A stretch of 64,000 nt of DNA from Massilia sp. YIM B02769 (GCF_030411995.1 NZ_JASNRC010000002.1:248001-312000), one strand, 5' to 3'; shown: positions 54,920 through 64,000, counted from the stretch's first letter. Translations and numbers: made by a program. The notes: generated by a model from the sequence alone, not told the origin.

Positions 54920-55858
54920 ATGTTTAAGAATACCCGTTTGTCCGCTGTTCTGGCGGCTGTCCTGTTCTCGGTTACGGCGGCATCGGCCCTGGTCTCGGCA
55001 CCGGCCTTCGCTGACGCACCGGCTGCAGGCGCAGAAGCCCCAGCGGCAACCGCCCCGGCAACCGACGCAGCTGCCGCTCCGGCCGCTGACGCCGCAGCCG
55101 CTCCTGCAGGCGACGCAGCCGCTCCGGCCGCCGCCGCCGGCGAAAAAGAAGAAGTCCACAACCCGTACGGCTTCCAGGCCATGTGGGAAGAAGGCGACTT
55201 CGTCAACAAGGGCACCATCATCATCCTGTCGCTGATGTCGATGGGCTCGTGGTACATCATCATCACCAAGCTGATCGACCAGTCGAAGATCATGCGCCAG
55301 TCGAAGGAAACTTCGCAGAAGTTCTGGAAAGCCAACTCGATCGCTGCCGGTTCGGCCGCGCTGAAAGAAGGTTCGCCATTCCGCTTCATCGCTGAAACCG
55401 GCACCAAGGCAACCCAGCACCACGACGGCGCCCTGCTCGAGCAGATCGACCTGTCGACCTGGGTGACCATGCAGATCCAGCGCGCAGTGGACCGCGTCCA
55501 GTCGCGTCTGCAAGACGGCCTGTCGTTCCTGGCAACCGTCGGTTCGACCTCGCCGTTCATCGGTCTGTTCGGTACCGTCTGGGGCATCTACAACGCGCTG
55601 ACCAACATCGGTATGTCGGGTAACGCGTCGATCGACAAGGTTGCAGGTCCTGTGGGTGAAGCACTGATCATGACCGCCTTCGGTCTGTTCGTTGCAGTTC
55701 CTGCCGTTCTGGGCTACAACTGGCTGGTCCGCCGCAACAAGTCGGCAATGGAAGACATCCGTTCGTTCAGCGCCGACGTGCACTCGGTCCTGATCTCGGG
55801 CGCGATGAACACCTCGGAAGCCGCACGCGCTGCTGCGTCGGCCAAGAAGATCGGCTAA
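54920..55858 (+). CDS. exbB: ExbB proton-channel protein with N-terminal extension
   Basis: A 312-residue MotA/TolQ/ExbB-family protein that, with ExbD, forms the proton-driven motor for TonB. It starts at 54920 behind GGAGGA. The first 28 residues are a cleavable-looking signal peptide (LSAVLAAVLFSVTAASALV). They are followed by about 45 residues of Ala/Pro repeats, so the mature protein begins with a periplasmic tail not found in the short enteric ExbB. The channel domain follows with three helices: GTIIILSLMSMGSWYIII, then VGSTSPFIGLFGTVWGIYNA and GEALIMTAFGLFVAVPAVLG, the last two forming the proton path. Similar extended ExbB proteins occur in Xanthomonas-type operons. Confidence 0.94.
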   Translation: MFKNTRLSAVLAAVLFSVTAASALVSAPAFADAPAAGAEAPAATAPATDAAAAPAADAAAAPAGDAAAPAAAAGEKEEVHNPYGFQAMWEEGDFVNKGTIIILSLMSMGSWYIIITKLIDQSKIMRQSKETSQKFWKANSIAAGSAALKEGSPFRFIAETGTKATQHHDGALLEQIDLSTWVTMQIQRAVDRVQSRLQDGLSFLATVGSTSPFIGLFGTVWGIYNALTNIGMSGNASIDKVAGPVGEALIMTAFGLFVAVPAVLGYNWLVRRNKSAMEDIRSFSADVHSVLISGAMNTSEAARAAASAKKIG

Positions 55859-55889
55859 TACCGGTCCGTCTAACAAGATTGGATAAATT

Positions 55890-56321
55890 ATGGCAATGAG
55901 TGTCGGCTCCGATTCCGGAGATGATGATGCCGTGATGTCAGAAATCAACACGACGCCGCTCGTCGACATCATGTTGGTTCTTCTGATCATCTTCTTGATC
56001 ACCAGCCCGGTGGTCCTGCAGCTGCAAAAAGTGAATCTGCCGGCGGAAACCAACCAGGTCACCAAGACCGCGCCGGAAGATATCAACATCACCGTCAACA
56101 AAGACGGCGAGATGTACTGGAACCAGACGCGCATCGCGAATACGGACGAGCTGTTCAAGTTCCTCGCGGAGCAGTCGGTGAAAGTGCCGCAACCTGCAGT
56201 GAAGGTGCGTGGCGACCAGACCACCCGCTACGAAGCGATTGGTCGGGTCATCTACACGGCACAGCGTGCTGGGGTGCAAAAGGTCGGTTTCGTTATCGAA
56301 CCACCTGACAAGGGCGGCTGA
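55890..56321 (+). CDS. exbD: ExbD/TolR family protein, first copy
   Basis: A 143-residue inner-membrane protein that works with ExbB. The single helix (about 22-45) carries the essential Asp in TTPLVDIMLVLLIIFLI. The periplasmic domain (KVNLPAETNQVT, TVNKDGEMYWN, RYEAIGRVIYTAQRAGV) has the standard fold. It starts 31 bp after exbB. The second copy (56389-56820) has the same length but diverges strongly outside the helix, so the two are not a recent duplication and may have different partners. Confidence 0.94.
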   Translation: MAMSVGSDSGDDDAVMSEINTTPLVDIMLVLLIIFLITSPVVLQLQKVNLPAETNQVTKTAPEDINITVNKDGEMYWNQTRIANTDELFKFLAEQSVKVPQPAVKVRGDQTTRYEAIGRVIYTAQRAGVQKVGFVIEPPDKGG

Positions 56322-56388
56322 TACGGCGCCTGGTGAACCGGACTCCGGTCCGGTTCACGAACTCCCCAACATTTGAAAAGGAAACACC

Positions 56389-56820
56389 ATGGGTATGAAC
56401 GTAGGTTCAGGCTCCGCCAAAGGAGCCGATCCGGAACCGATGATGGAAATGAACATGACCCCCTTGATCGACGTTCTGTTGGTCTTGATTATCATGTTGA
56501 TTATCACGATTCCGAAGCAAAACCACTCGGTCAATCTGAACATGCCGGTCGGCACCCCGCCGCCGCAGACTGAAGAACCGCGCGTCGTGACCATCGACGT
56601 CGACTTCGACGGTACCGTTCTGTGGGATGGCCAGGCCATCCCGGATCGCGCGACCCTGGAAGCCAAGATGAATGAAGTGGCAGCCCAACCCAACCAGCCG
56701 GAAGTGCACCTGCGTCCGAACAAGCTGGTCGAGTACAAGGTTGTTGCCGGTGTCATGGCTACCGCCCAGCGTCTCGGCGTCACCAAGATCGGCATGGTCG
56801 GTAACGAGCAGTTCCAGTAA
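56389..56820 (+). CDS. exbD: ExbD/TolR family protein, second copy
   Basis: A 143-residue ExbD paralogue. The helix (about 24-44) contains MTPLIDVLLVLIIMLIITIP with the proton-binding Asp. The periplasmic part reads VNLNMPVGTPPPQTEEP, TIDVDFDGTVLWDG and VEYKVVAGVMATAQRLGV. It starts behind AAAGGAAA, 67 bp after the first exbD. In Xanthomonas a second exbD in the same operon is needed only for some processes; a similar split of labour here is an inference. Confidence 0.93.
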   Translation: MGMNVGSGSAKGADPEPMMEMNMTPLIDVLLVLIIMLIITIPKQNHSVNLNMPVGTPPPQTEEPRVVTIDVDFDGTVLWDGQAIPDRATLEAKMNEVAAQPNQPEVHLRPNKLVEYKVVAGVMATAQRLGVTKIGMVGNEQFQ

Positions 56821-56838
56821 CCGCACCAGGTTTGACCA

Positions 56839-56863
56839 ACACGGCAGGGTTTCCCTGCCGTGT
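56839..56863 (+). terminator. Stem-loop between exbD and the TPR gene
   Basis: A perfect 11-bp stem ACACGGCAGGG/CCCTGCCGTGT with a TTT loop is followed by CCATTTTC. The T tract is weak, so this may be a partial terminator or a processing site that lowers expression of the next gene. Confidence 0.5.
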
Positions 56864-56889
56864 CCATTTTCAAAGAGGATTTTCGACAC

Positions 56890-58119
56890 ATGAGCAAATT
56901 CCGTCTCGCACACCTCGGCCTCGCACTGGCCGCCCTCGGCTTCACCGCAGCTACCCCCGTCATTGGCCTGGCCCCTGCCCACGCAGCGGAAGCCGTACGC
57001 GCCGAGATCGGCAAGCCGCTGCAGGCGGCCCAGGCGCTGATGAAACAGGGCAAGCACAAGGACGCCCTGGCAAAACTGCGCGAAGCGGACAAGGTGTCCA
57101 ACAAGACCGCCAACGAAAGCTTCCTGATCGAGCGCGTCCGTGCCTCGGCAGCCTCGTCGGCCGGCGACTATGACACCGCCGCCAAATCCTTCGAAGCCCT
57201 GATCGCTTCCGGCAAACTGTCGGCAGGCGAACGCGGCCAGTTCTCGGAAGGCCTGATCGGCATCTACATGCGCGCCGGCGACCTGAACAAGGCCAACGAA
57301 GCCATCCAGCGCCAGCTGAAGGACCGCGACGATCCGAAACTGCGCGCCTACCTGCTGCAGAACTATTACAAACAGGGCAATGTCGCCGCCCTCGAAACCG
57401 AGCTGCGCGCCGCCGAGAAATCGGGCCGCATGAACGAAGACATGCTCGGCATGCTGGCCAATATCCAGCTGAAAAAGAACGACAAGGTCGGCTACGTCAA
57501 CACCATCGAGAAGCTGGCTGCCAGCTATCCGAAGGCCCAGTACTGGAACGACCTGCTGAACCGCGTCCAGGGCAAACCTGGCTTCTCGGGCCGCCTGGCC
57601 GTCGACATCTACCGCCTGAAGCTGGCGAACAATCTGCTGAAGAAGCCGAGCGAGTACATGGAAATGGCCCAGCTCGTGCTGCAGGCCAAGGCCCCGGCCG
57701 AAGCGATCAAGATCATCGACAAGGGCTACAAGAGCGGCGCCCTGGGCACCGGCCCTGACGCAGCCCGTCACCAGCGCCTGAAAGACCTGGCCGAGAAGAC
57801 CCTGGCCGAGCAGAACAAGGGTGTTGCTGCCCTGGAAGCCGAGTACACGGCGGCCAAGGACAACGACAACCTGGTGGGCCTCGGCTACAGCCTGGTGCAG
57901 TCGGGCCAGGCCGACAAGGGCCTGAAGATGATGGAAAGCGCCATCAAGGCAGGCGGCCTGAAGTACGCTGACGAAGCCAAGCTGCGCCTGGGCGAAGCCT
58001 ACGCCGCCGCCGGCAAGAAGCAGCAAGCCATCAGCACCCTGAAAACCGTGGCAGGCAAGGACGGCACCGCCGACCTGGCACGCTACTGGATCATGGCGAT
58101 CAACAAGCCGCTGGCTTGA
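56890..58119 (+). CDS. Secreted TPR-repeat protein of the TonB operon
   Basis: A 409-residue periplasmic protein. The ATG at 56890 is chosen over 56860 because it starts the signal peptide (LAHLGLALAALGFTAATPVI, cleavage near AHA). The mature protein is entirely helical, with TPR-like pairs: AAQALMKQGKHKDALAKL, YDTAAKSFEALIASGKL, GLGYSLVQSGQADKGLKMM and LRLGEAYAAAGKKQQAIS. It follows the second exbD in the same direction, separated by a stem-loop, and ends at a strong terminator. Periplasmic TPR proteins next to TonB genes may stabilise the complex or adapt it to receptors. That is inference. Confidence 0.85.
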   Translation: MSKFRLAHLGLALAALGFTAATPVIGLAPAHAAEAVRAEIGKPLQAAQALMKQGKHKDALAKLREADKVSNKTANESFLIERVRASAASSAGDYDTAAKSFEALIASGKLSAGERGQFSEGLIGIYMRAGDLNKANEAIQRQLKDRDDPKLRAYLLQNYYKQGNVAALETELRAAEKSGRMNEDMLGMLANIQLKKNDKVGYVNTIEKLAASYPKAQYWNDLLNRVQGKPGFSGRLAVDIYRLKLANNLLKKPSEYMEMAQLVLQAKAPAEAIKIIDKGYKSGALGTGPDAARHQRLKDLAEKTLAEQNKGVAALEAEYTAAKDNDNLVGLGYSLVQSGQADKGLKMMESAIKAGGLKYADEAKLRLGEAYAAAGKKQQAISTLKTVAGKDGTADLARYWIMAINKPLA

Positions 58120-58146
58120 TCGGTCGACCGCTTCGATGCGTAACAG

Positions 58147-58174
58147 CGCCGCCCTTCGGGGCGGCGTTTTTTTT
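58147..58174 (+). terminator. Rho-independent terminator after the TPR gene
   Basis: An 8-bp GC stem CGCCGCCC/GGGCGGCG around a TTCG tetraloop is followed by eight T residues (58167-58174). Confidence 0.96.
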
Positions 58175-58226
58175 GGGTCGAGGTCGAACACGATGTGAAC
58201 TGGTCACCTCAACCGAGGTGTTGGGG

Positions 58227-58267
58227 CAAGCCGTACGGTGGGCACGGAGTGCCCACCGTACGGCTTG
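58227..58267. repeat. 19-bp perfect inverted repeat, REP-related
   Basis: CAAGCCGTACGGTGGGCAC and its exact reverse complement surround a GGA loop. The centre GGTGGGCAC-GGA-GTGCCCACC is that of the REP family, but the arms are longer and perfectly symmetrical. It lies 145 bp before ribF. Confidence 0.9.
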
Positions 58268-58411
58268 AGCCAACGCAGAGAACACATTCCGAGAACGCCG
58301 ACGGCCTCGCACATCCTCCCTCCCCGCCCTCTTCCGCTATGCAACAAGCCGATACCGTATAATCAGGTATTTCACCCCGGATTGACGGGCGAGCATGGCA
58401 CTCTGGAACCA

Positions 58412-59425
58412 ATGAAGGTATTTCGCGGACTTCCCAATGACCAGGCGCGCGCACCCTGCGCCCTCACGATCGGCAACTTCGACGGTGTCCACCGCGGACA
58501 CCAGGCGTTGCTCGCGCGCGTGCGGGCGGCTGCCGACACGCTCGGCCTGGAAGCGGCCGTGATGACCTTCGAGCCGCATCCGCGCGAATACTTTGCGCGC
58601 CGCAGCGCAGACCTGAGCCGCGCCCCGGCCCGCATCGCCAACCTGCGCGACAAGCTCGAAGCGCTGGAACACGGCGGCATCGACCGCGTCATCGTCGAGC
58701 ACTTCAACGAGCACTTCGCGGCCATGTCGCCGCAGGAATTCACCGAGCGCGTGCTGGTCGAAGGCCTGCACGTGAAATGGCTGATGGTCGGCGACGACTT
58801 CTGCTACGGCGCCAAGCGCGCCGGCAATGTCGCGATGCTGGTCGAAGCGGGCAAACGCTACGGCTTCCAGGTCGAGACCCTGCCCACTGTCCTCGAAGGC
58901 GAACAACGCATCTCATCCTCGGCGGTGCGCGCAACCCTGGCTGCCGGCGACCTCGCGGCGACGCAAGGCCTGCTCGGCCATCCCTACTCGATCTCGGGCC
59001 ACGTGATCCACGGCCAGAAGCTCGGCCGCACCCTCGGCTTCCCGACCCTGAATCTGCGCGTGATGCACCGCCCCGCCCTGCAAGGCATCTTCGTGGTGCA
59101 GGTCCATGGCCTGGGCGACACACCGCTGCCCGCCGTCGCCAGCCTGGGCGTGCGCCCGACCGTCGAGGACGCCGGCCGCATGCTGCTGGAAGTGCACATC
59201 TTCGACTACGCCCAGTCCTGCTACGGCAAACTGGTGCGCGTGGAATTCCTGCACAAGCTGCGCGACGAGGAAAAATACGTCGACCTGCCGACCCTCACCG
59301 CCGCCATCGACCGCGACGCCGAGCAGGCGCGCGCCTGGTTCGCCCGGCGCGATGCCCAGGGCCAGCAAAACGGCGGCAGCGAGGCAGTCCGCGCCGGCGC
59401 CCTGACCGCCACCGACCGAATTTGA
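58412..59425 (+). CDS. ribF: Bifunctional riboflavin kinase / FAD synthetase
   Basis: A 337-residue enzyme that phosphorylates riboflavin to FMN and adenylates FMN to FAD. The ATG at 58412 follows TGGAACC and is the only start that leaves a normal N-terminus; the frame is open upstream but reads through the repeat. The N-terminal adenylyltransferase domain has TIGNFDGVHRGHQALL, FEPHPREYF and GDDFCYGAKRAG. The C-terminal kinase domain has HGQKLGRTLGFPTLNL and VASLGVRPTVED, with VRVEFLHKLRDEEKY near the end. It is 83 bp before ileS, the order common in proteobacteria. Confidence 0.95.
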   Translation: MKVFRGLPNDQARAPCALTIGNFDGVHRGHQALLARVRAAADTLGLEAAVMTFEPHPREYFARRSADLSRAPARIANLRDKLEALEHGGIDRVIVEHFNEHFAAMSPQEFTERVLVEGLHVKWLMVGDDFCYGAKRAGNVAMLVEAGKRYGFQVETLPTVLEGEQRISSSAVRATLAAGDLAATQGLLGHPYSISGHVIHGQKLGRTLGFPTLNLRVMHRPALQGIFVVQVHGLGDTPLPAVASLGVRPTVEDAGRMLLEVHIFDYAQSCYGKLVRVEFLHKLRDEEKYVDLPTLTAAIDRDAEQARAWFARRDAQGQQNGGSEAVRAGALTATDRI

Positions 59426-59508
59426 CGCGCAAGGCGACTGCCCAGCGCGGCTGCACCGGCGACATCGCCACGGCAGCCAATACCGAACACTCCCTCTGAA
59501 AAAAGCAT

Positions 59509-62406
59509 ATGTCCGAAAACAGCAAACCCGTCCAGAATGCCCCTGCCCAGAAAGGCGCAAAGAAGCCTGAGAGCAAATACCCTGTCAACATGACCGACAC
59601 TCCCTTCCCGATGCGCGGCGACCTCGCCAAGCGCGAACCGGGCTGGGTGCAGCAATGGCAGGACAAGCAGATCTACAAGCGCATCCGCAAGGCAGCGGCC
59701 GGCCGTCCGAAGTTCGTCCTGCACGACGGTCCGCCGTATGCGAACGGCGACATCCACCTCGGCCACGCCGTGAACAAGATTCTCAAGGACATGGTCGTCA
59801 AGTCGCGCACGATGGCCGGCTTCGACGCGCCCTATGTGCCGGGTTGGGACTGCCACGGCATGCCGATCGAGATCCAGATCGAAAAGCTGTACGGCAAGAA
59901 CCTGCCGACCGCCGAAGTCCTGCAAAAGGCACGCGCCTACGCGCTTGAGCAGATCGATCGCCAGCGCGCCGGCTTCATCCGCCTGGGTGTGCTCGGCGAA
60001 TGGGAAAACCCCTACATGACCATGGCCTACGGTAACGAGGCCGACGAGCTGCGCGCCCTCGGCAAGCTGCTGGACAAGGGCTACGTCTACCGCGGCCTGA
60101 AGCCGGTCAACTGGTGCTTCGATTGCGGTTCGGCCCTGGCCGAAGCGGAAGTCGAATACCAGGACAAGCGCGATCCGGCAATCGACGTCGGCTTCCCGTT
60201 CGCGGAAGGCGACAAACTCGCCGCCGCCTTCGGCCTGCCGCAGCTGCCGACCATGAACGGCTTCATCGTGATCTGGACCACCACCCCGTGGACGATCCCG
60301 TCGAACCAGGCGCTGAACGTGAACCCGGAAGTGACCTACGCGCTGGTGCAAGCCGAGCGCGATGGCCAGCCTTTGCTGCTGATCCTGGCCCAAGACTTGG
60401 TCGCCTCGAACCTGGAACGCTACAAGCTCGAGGGCACCGTCATCGCCACCACCACCGGCGACAAACTCGAAGGCATCCGCTTCAAGCACCCGCTGCACGC
60501 GCAGGACGCCTTCTACGACCGCACCTCGCCGGTCTACCTGGCCGACTACGTGACGACCGACAGCGGCACCGGCGTGGTCCACTCCGCCCCGGCCTACGGC
60601 CTGGAAGACTTTATCTCGTGCAAAGCGCACGGCATGAAGGACGACGAAATCCTGACCCCGGTGATGGGCGACGGCCGCTTTGCGCCATCGCTGCCGCTGT
60701 TCGGCGGCATGACCATCTGGGAAGCCAGCAAGCCGATCTGCGACGCCCTGCGCGGCGCCGGCGCCCTGTTCGAACTGAAGATGTTCGACCACAGCTACAT
60801 GCACTGCTGGCGTCATAAAACCCCGATCGTCTACCGCGCCACCAACCAGTGGTTCGCCGGCATGGACATCACGCCGGAGGACGGCGGCGCCACCCTGCGC
60901 GAAACCGCGCTGGCCGGCATCGAACAGACCCAGTTCTTCCCGGACTGGGGCCAGGCGCGCCTGCACGGCATGATCGAGAACCGTCCGGACTGGACCCTGT
61001 CGCGCCAGCGCCAGTGGGGCGTGCCGATGGCCTTCTTCATCCACAAGGAAACCGGCGCCCTGCATCCGCGTACGCCGGAGCTGCTGGAGCAGGTCGCCAA
61101 GCTGATCGAACAGAACGGCATCGACGCCTGGCAGGCGCTCGACCCACGCGAGCTGCTGGGCATTGACGCCGACGTCTACGAGAAGAACAAGGACACGCTG
61201 GACGTCTGGTTCGACTCGGGCGCGACCCACCAGACCGTGCTGCGCGGCTCGCACAAGGAGCAGTCCGCGTTCCCGGCCGACTTGTATCTGGAAGGCTCGG
61301 ACCAGCACCGCGGCTGGTTCCATTCTTCCTTGCTGACCTCGTCCATGCTGAACGGCGTGCCGCCATATAAAGCCCTGCTGACCCACGGCTTCACGGTCGA
61401 CGAAAACGGCAAAAAGATGAGTAAGTCGCTCGGCAACACGCTGGCGCCGCAAAAGATCTCGGACAGCCTCGGCGCCGACATCCTGCGCCTGTGGGTGGCC
61501 TCGACCGACTACACCGGCGAACTGGCGATCAGCGAAGAAATCCTGAAGCGCGTCACGGAAGCCTACCGCCGCATCCGCAACACGCTGCGCTTCCTGCTGG
61601 CGAACACCTCGGACTTCGACCCGGCGAAGAACGCCGTGCCGGTGGCCGAGATGTTCGAGATCGACCGCTACGCGATGGCCGAGACGGCGCGCCTGCAGCG
61701 CGACATCGCGGCGCACTTCGAGCGCTACGAGTTCCACCCGGTGGTGTCGCGCCTGCAGAATTTCTGCTCGGAAGACCTGGGCGGCTTCTACCTCGACATC
61801 CTGAAGGACCGCCTGTACACCACCGGCGTGGATTCGGTGGCGCGCCGCTCGGCCCAGACCGCGCTGTGGCACATCGCCCATTCCCTGCTGCGCGTGATGG
61901 CGCCGATCCTGTCGTTCACCGCCGAGGAAGCCTGGGCCGTGTTCGCGGGCCAGCAAGCCTTTGCCGACAGCGACGAGACCATCTTCACGCAGACCTTGTG
62001 GAACTTCCCGGAGCAGGCCGATGCCGAGGCGCTGCTGGCGAAGTACACCCAGCTGCGCGCGGTGCGTGCCGACGTGACCAAGCAGCTGGAAGAAGTGCGC
62101 GCCTCGGGCGCCATCGGTTCCTCGCTGCAGGCCGAGGTGACCATCAAGGCCGCCGGCGAGAAGCACGACCTGCTGGCCAGCCTGGACGACGACCTGAAGT
62201 TCGTCTTCATCACCTCGCAAGCCACGGTCGAGCAGGCCGCGAACGAAGAGGAGGAAAGCGTGCAGGTGACGCCGTCGGAAGCGCAGAAGTGCGAGCGCTG
62301 CTGGCATTACCGCCGCGACGTCGGTGTCGACCACGCGCACGCCGGCCTGTGCGGCCGCTGCGTGGCCAACCTGTTCGGCAGCGGCGAACCGCGCCGTTTC
62401 GCGTAA
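59509..62406 (+). CDS. ileS: Isoleucyl-tRNA synthetase
   Basis: A 965-residue class I aminoacyl-tRNA synthetase that charges tRNA-Ile. An N-terminal tail rich in Lys and Pro (1-25) precedes the catalytic core. The HIGH motif is HLGH in [13 protein letters not shown] and the KMSKS loop is in [10 protein letters not shown]. The editing domain (CP1) is present between ([27 protein letters not shown]). The C-terminal zinc finger has Cys pairs in KCERCWHYR and LCGRCVANL, typical of the bacterial type. Length and motifs are normal. It lies between ribF and lspA. Confidence 0.98.
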   Translation: MSENSKPVQNAPAQKGAKKPESKYPVNMTDTPFPMRGDLAKREPGWVQQWQDKQIYKRIRKAAAGRPKFVLHDGPPYANGDIHLGHAVNKILKDMVVKSRTMAGFDAPYVPGWDCHGMPIEIQIEKLYGKNLPTAEVLQKARAYALEQIDRQRAGFIRLGVLGEWENPYMTMAYGNEADELRALGKLLDKGYVYRGLKPVNWCFDCGSALAEAEVEYQDKRDPAIDVGFPFAEGDKLAAAFGLPQLPTMNGFIVIWTTTPWTIPSNQALNVNPEVTYALVQAERDGQPLLLILAQDLVASNLERYKLEGTVIATTTGDKLEGIRFKHPLHAQDAFYDRTSPVYLADYVTTDSGTGVVHSAPAYGLEDFISCKAHGMKDDEILTPVMGDGRFAPSLPLFGGMTIWEASKPICDALRGAGALFELKMFDHSYMHCWRHKTPIVYRATNQWFAGMDITPEDGGATLRETALAGIEQTQFFPDWGQARLHGMIENRPDWTLSRQRQWGVPMAFFIHKETGALHPRTPELLEQVAKLIEQNGIDAWQALDPRELLGIDADVYEKNKDTLDVWFDSGATHQTVLRGSHKEQSAFPADLYLEGSDQHRGWFHSSLLTSSMLNGVPPYKALLTHGFTVDENGKKMSKSLGNTLAPQKISDSLGADILRLWVASTDYTGELAISEEILKRVTEAYRRIRNTLRFLLANTSDFDPAKNAVPVAEMFEIDRYAMAETARLQRDIAAHFERYEFHPVVSRLQNFCSEDLGGFYLDILKDRLYTTGVDSVARRSAQTALWHIAHSLLRVMAPILSFTAEEAWAVFAGQQAFADSDETIFTQTLWNFPEQADAEALLAKYTQLRAVRADVTKQLEEVRASGAIGSSLQAEVTIKAAGEKHDLLASLDDDLKFVFITSQATVEQAANEEEESVQVTPSEAQKCERCWHYRRDVGVDHAHAGLCGRCVANLFGSGEPRRFA

Positions 62407-62419
62407 TACTGTAAAAGGC

Positions 62420-62453
62420 AACCGCCATGTCGCAACCCGGCATGGCGGTTTTT
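62420..62453 (+). terminator. Stem-loop between ileS and lspA
   Basis: A perfect 10-bp stem AACCGCCATG/CATGGCGGTT with an 11-base loop is followed by TTTTT. This is a good intrinsic terminator shape only 22 bp before lspA, so it may let only part of the transcript continue, or lspA has its own promoter. Confidence 0.75.
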
Positions 62454-62474
62454 CACATCCGATCCGTTAATCAT

Positions 62475-62993
62475 ATGGCAACCAAGAAAAAACCAGGCAT
62501 TTCCACGGTCCACAAATCCGGCGCCGGCATGACACCGTGGCTGGGCATCGCCTTTCTCGTCGTGCTGGTCGACCAGCTGACCAAGATCACGATCTCGAAG
62601 CTGTTCGTCTACGGCGAAACGCTGCCGGTGACGAGTTTCTTCAACCTGGTGCTGGTGTATAACCCAGGCGCGGCGTTTTCCTTCCTGGGCGACCAGGGCG
62701 GCTGGCAGCGCTGGTTCTTCACCGCGATCGCCATCGCCGCGATCGGCTTCATCCTGTATCTGCTCAAGCGCAACGCCGGCCAGCGCCTGTTCTGCTGGTC
62801 GCTGGCCCTGATCCTGGGCGGCGCCGTGGGCAACGTGATCGACCGCGTCGCCTATGGCCACGTGATCGACTTCCTCGACTTTTACTGGCGCGGCTGGGGC
62901 CACTTCCCGGCCTTTAACGTGGCCGACATCGGCATCTCGATCGGCGCCGCCCTGTTCATCCTGGACGAGCTGCGCCGCGTGAACAAAAAATAA
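62475..62993 (+). CDS. lspA: Lipoprotein signal peptidase LspA
   Basis: A 172-residue inner-membrane aspartic protease that removes signal peptides from lipoproteins after lipidation. Four helices are visible. The family motifs are VDQLTK near the N-terminus, [11 protein letters not shown], and the catalytic Asp pair in [17 protein letters not shown] and [12 protein letters not shown] basic cytoplasmic tail ([11 protein letters not shown]) precedes the first helix. The ATG at 62475 has no strong ribosome site; the frame is open back to 62427, but that part lies in the terminator hairpin. Confidence 0.95.
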   Translation: MATKKKPGISTVHKSGAGMTPWLGIAFLVVLVDQLTKITISKLFVYGETLPVTSFFNLVLVYNPGAAFSFLGDQGGWQRWFFTAIAIAAIGFILYLLKRNAGQRLFCWSLALILGGAVGNVIDRVAYGHVIDFLDFYWRGWGHFPAFNVADIGISIGAALFILDELRRVNKK

Positions 62994-63016
62994 GTCAATC
63001 ATCGAAGGAGGCTGAC

Positions 63017-64000
63017 ATGAGCATGGACCTGAAGGGCAAGAAGATCGTCCTCGGCCTGTCCGGGGGCGTGGCCTGCTACAAGGCGGCGGAACTGTGCCGC
63101 GCGCTGACGAAACAGGGCGCCAAGGTGCAGGTCGTGATGACCGAGGCGGCGACCCACTTCATCGGCGCCGTCACCATGCAGGCGCTGTCGGGCAACACGG
63201 TCTGGACCGACCAGTGGGACCCGCGCATGCCGAACAACATGGCGCACATCGACCTCACGCGCGGCGCCGACGCCGTGCTGATCGCGCCCTGCTCGGCCGA
63301 CTTCATCCGCAAGCTCGCCCACGGCGCCTGCGACGATCTGCTCTCGACCCTGTGCCTGGCGCGCCCGCACGGCGTGCCGCTGCTGGTGGCGCCGGCGATG
63401 AACGTCGAGATGTGGCAGAACCCGGCCACCCAACGGAATATTGCCACGCTCCAGGGAGATGGCGTCTGCATCTTCGGCCCGGCGGCCGGCGAGCAGGCTT
63501 GCGGCGAAGTCGGCCTCGGCCGCATGCTCGAACCCGAGCAATTGCTTGAAGAATTGGTCGCCTCGTTCCAGCAGAAAGTCCTGGCCGGCAAGCGCGTCCT
63601 GATCACGGCCGGCCCGACGTTCGAAGCCATCGACCCGGTGCGCGGCATCACGAATCTGTCGTCGGGCAAGATGGGCTATGCCATCGCCCGCGCCGCACGC
63701 GAAGCCGGCGCCGAAGTGACGCTGGTGTCGGGCCCCACGGCCCTGGCCACCCCGCACGGCGTGCGCCGCATCGACGTGCTGTCGGCGGCGCAAATGCACG
63801 ATGCGGTGATGGCCGGCGTCGAAGGCCAGCACGTGTTCATCGGCGTGGCGGCAGTGGCCGACTGGCGCGTGGTGAATGCCAGCGAACAGAAGCTGAAAAA
63901 GCAGGAAGGCGGCGCCCCGCCCCAGCTGGAATTTGCCCAGAACCCGGATATCCTGGCGGCGGTGGCGGCGACCACCTCGCTGTCGGGCTGGCCGTATTGC
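63017..64000 (+). CDS. coaBC: Bifunctional CoaBC (phosphopantothenoylcysteine synthetase/decarboxylase), 3' end cut
   Basis: The first 328 codons of the coenzyme A biosynthesis enzyme that joins 4'-phosphopantothenate to cysteine and decarboxylates the product. The start at 63017 follows a strong AAGGAGG. The N-terminal decarboxylase (CoaC) has the FMN site LSGGVACYKAAELCR, the active His region NNMAHIDLTRG, PAMNVEMWQNPATQRN, and the Cys loop ACGEVGLGRM. The CoaB part begins near residue 190 with LITAGPTFEAIDPVRGITN and SSGKMGYAIARAA. The frame is open to the window end, and the rest of CoaB (about 75-80 residues) must lie beyond. Confidence 0.96.
   Translation, partial: MSMDLKGKKIVLGLSGGVACYKAAELCRALTKQGAKVQVVMTEAATHFIGAVTMQALSGNTVWTDQWDPRMPNNMAHIDLTRGADAVLIAPCSADFIRKLAHGACDDLLSTLCLARPHGVPLLVAPAMNVEMWQNPATQRNIATLQGDGVCIFGPAAGEQACGEVGLGRMLEPEQLLEELVASFQQKVLAGKRVLITAGPTFEAIDPVRGITNLSSGKMGYAIARAAREAGAEVTLVSGPTALATPHGVRRIDVLSAAQMHDAVMAGVEGQHVFIGVAAVADWRVVNASEQKLKKQEGGAPPQLEFAQNPDILAAVAATTSLSGWPYC

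Noticed and set aside
59221-62421. A 1066-codon open frame antisense to ileS
   Set aside because: Composition is typical of an antisense shadow, and ileS has all synthetase motifs.

Overview
The window is high-GC DNA (mostly about 65% by eye) with dense gene packing. It looks like the chromosome of a motile betaproteobacterium of the Oxalobacteraceae (Massilia/Telluria/Janthinobacterium type). The reasons are the motC/motD-fliA-flhG-flhF-flhA-flhB flagellar block, the divergent rluC/rne pair, the prkA-yeaH-spoVR trio, tonB-exbB-exbD-exbD, and ribF-ileS-lspA-coaBC. The assignment rests on gene content and gene order only. I see no rRNA, tRNA, CRISPR array, prophage or complete classical insertion sequence.

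Layout. 1-2.3 kb: end of a flagellar operon (flgN) and small orphan genes, one of them frameshifted. 2.5-5.5 kb: two tandem secreted M35-type (aspzincin) metallopeptidases and a convergent small secreted protein that resembles their N-terminal domain. 5.6-16.4 kb: an eight-gene minus-strand operon built around a 1240-residue tubulin/FtsZ-like GTPase with a C-terminal GYF_2-type domain. It also encodes a vWA-like membrane protein with a degenerate metal site, a three-helix membrane protein, two zinc-ribbon proteins, a glycine-zipper lipoprotein, a protein that shares a domain with one zinc-ribbon protein, and a large protein of unknown fold. This is the strongest candidate for a poorly described system. 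16.9-25.1 kb: flagellar genes motD, motC, fliA, flhG, flhF, flhA and flhB. 25.2-31.5 kb: a WecA/MraY-family transferase, a secreted orphan, an FAA hydrolase, outer-membrane phospholipase A, rsuA and an orphan small gene.

31.8-41.8 kb: sppA, a Rieske protein, a HAD phosphatase and rluC on the minus strand, divergent from rne. Then come moaA and a single reading frame that joins MobA to MoeA. 41.8-42.6 kb: a REP-associated tyrosine transposase (RAYT) gene flanked by two oppositely oriented REP hairpins. Related hairpins are scattered through the window (about 2.4, 21.6, 30.1, 44.4 and 58.2 kb). 42.6-48.1 kb: rmuC, a truncated hemoglobin, an FtsX-type permease and an adenine-deaminase-like gene. 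48.4-53.6 kb: the prkA-yeaH-spoVR stress cluster behind a good sigma70-type promoter. 54.2-58.1 kb: tonB, exbB, two exbD genes and a secreted TPR protein. 58.4-64.0 kb: ribF, ileS, lspA and the start of coaBC.

How the parts work together. The flagellar block supplies export-gate components, placement factors, the flagellar sigma factor and stators. The TonB block energises outer-membrane uptake. In the tubulin-like operon, a soluble GTPase is encoded with membrane, periplasmic and lipoprotein partners, which suggests an envelope-spanning filament or scaffold; that function is an inference. Many long open frames run antisense to real genes because of the high GC and were left out.
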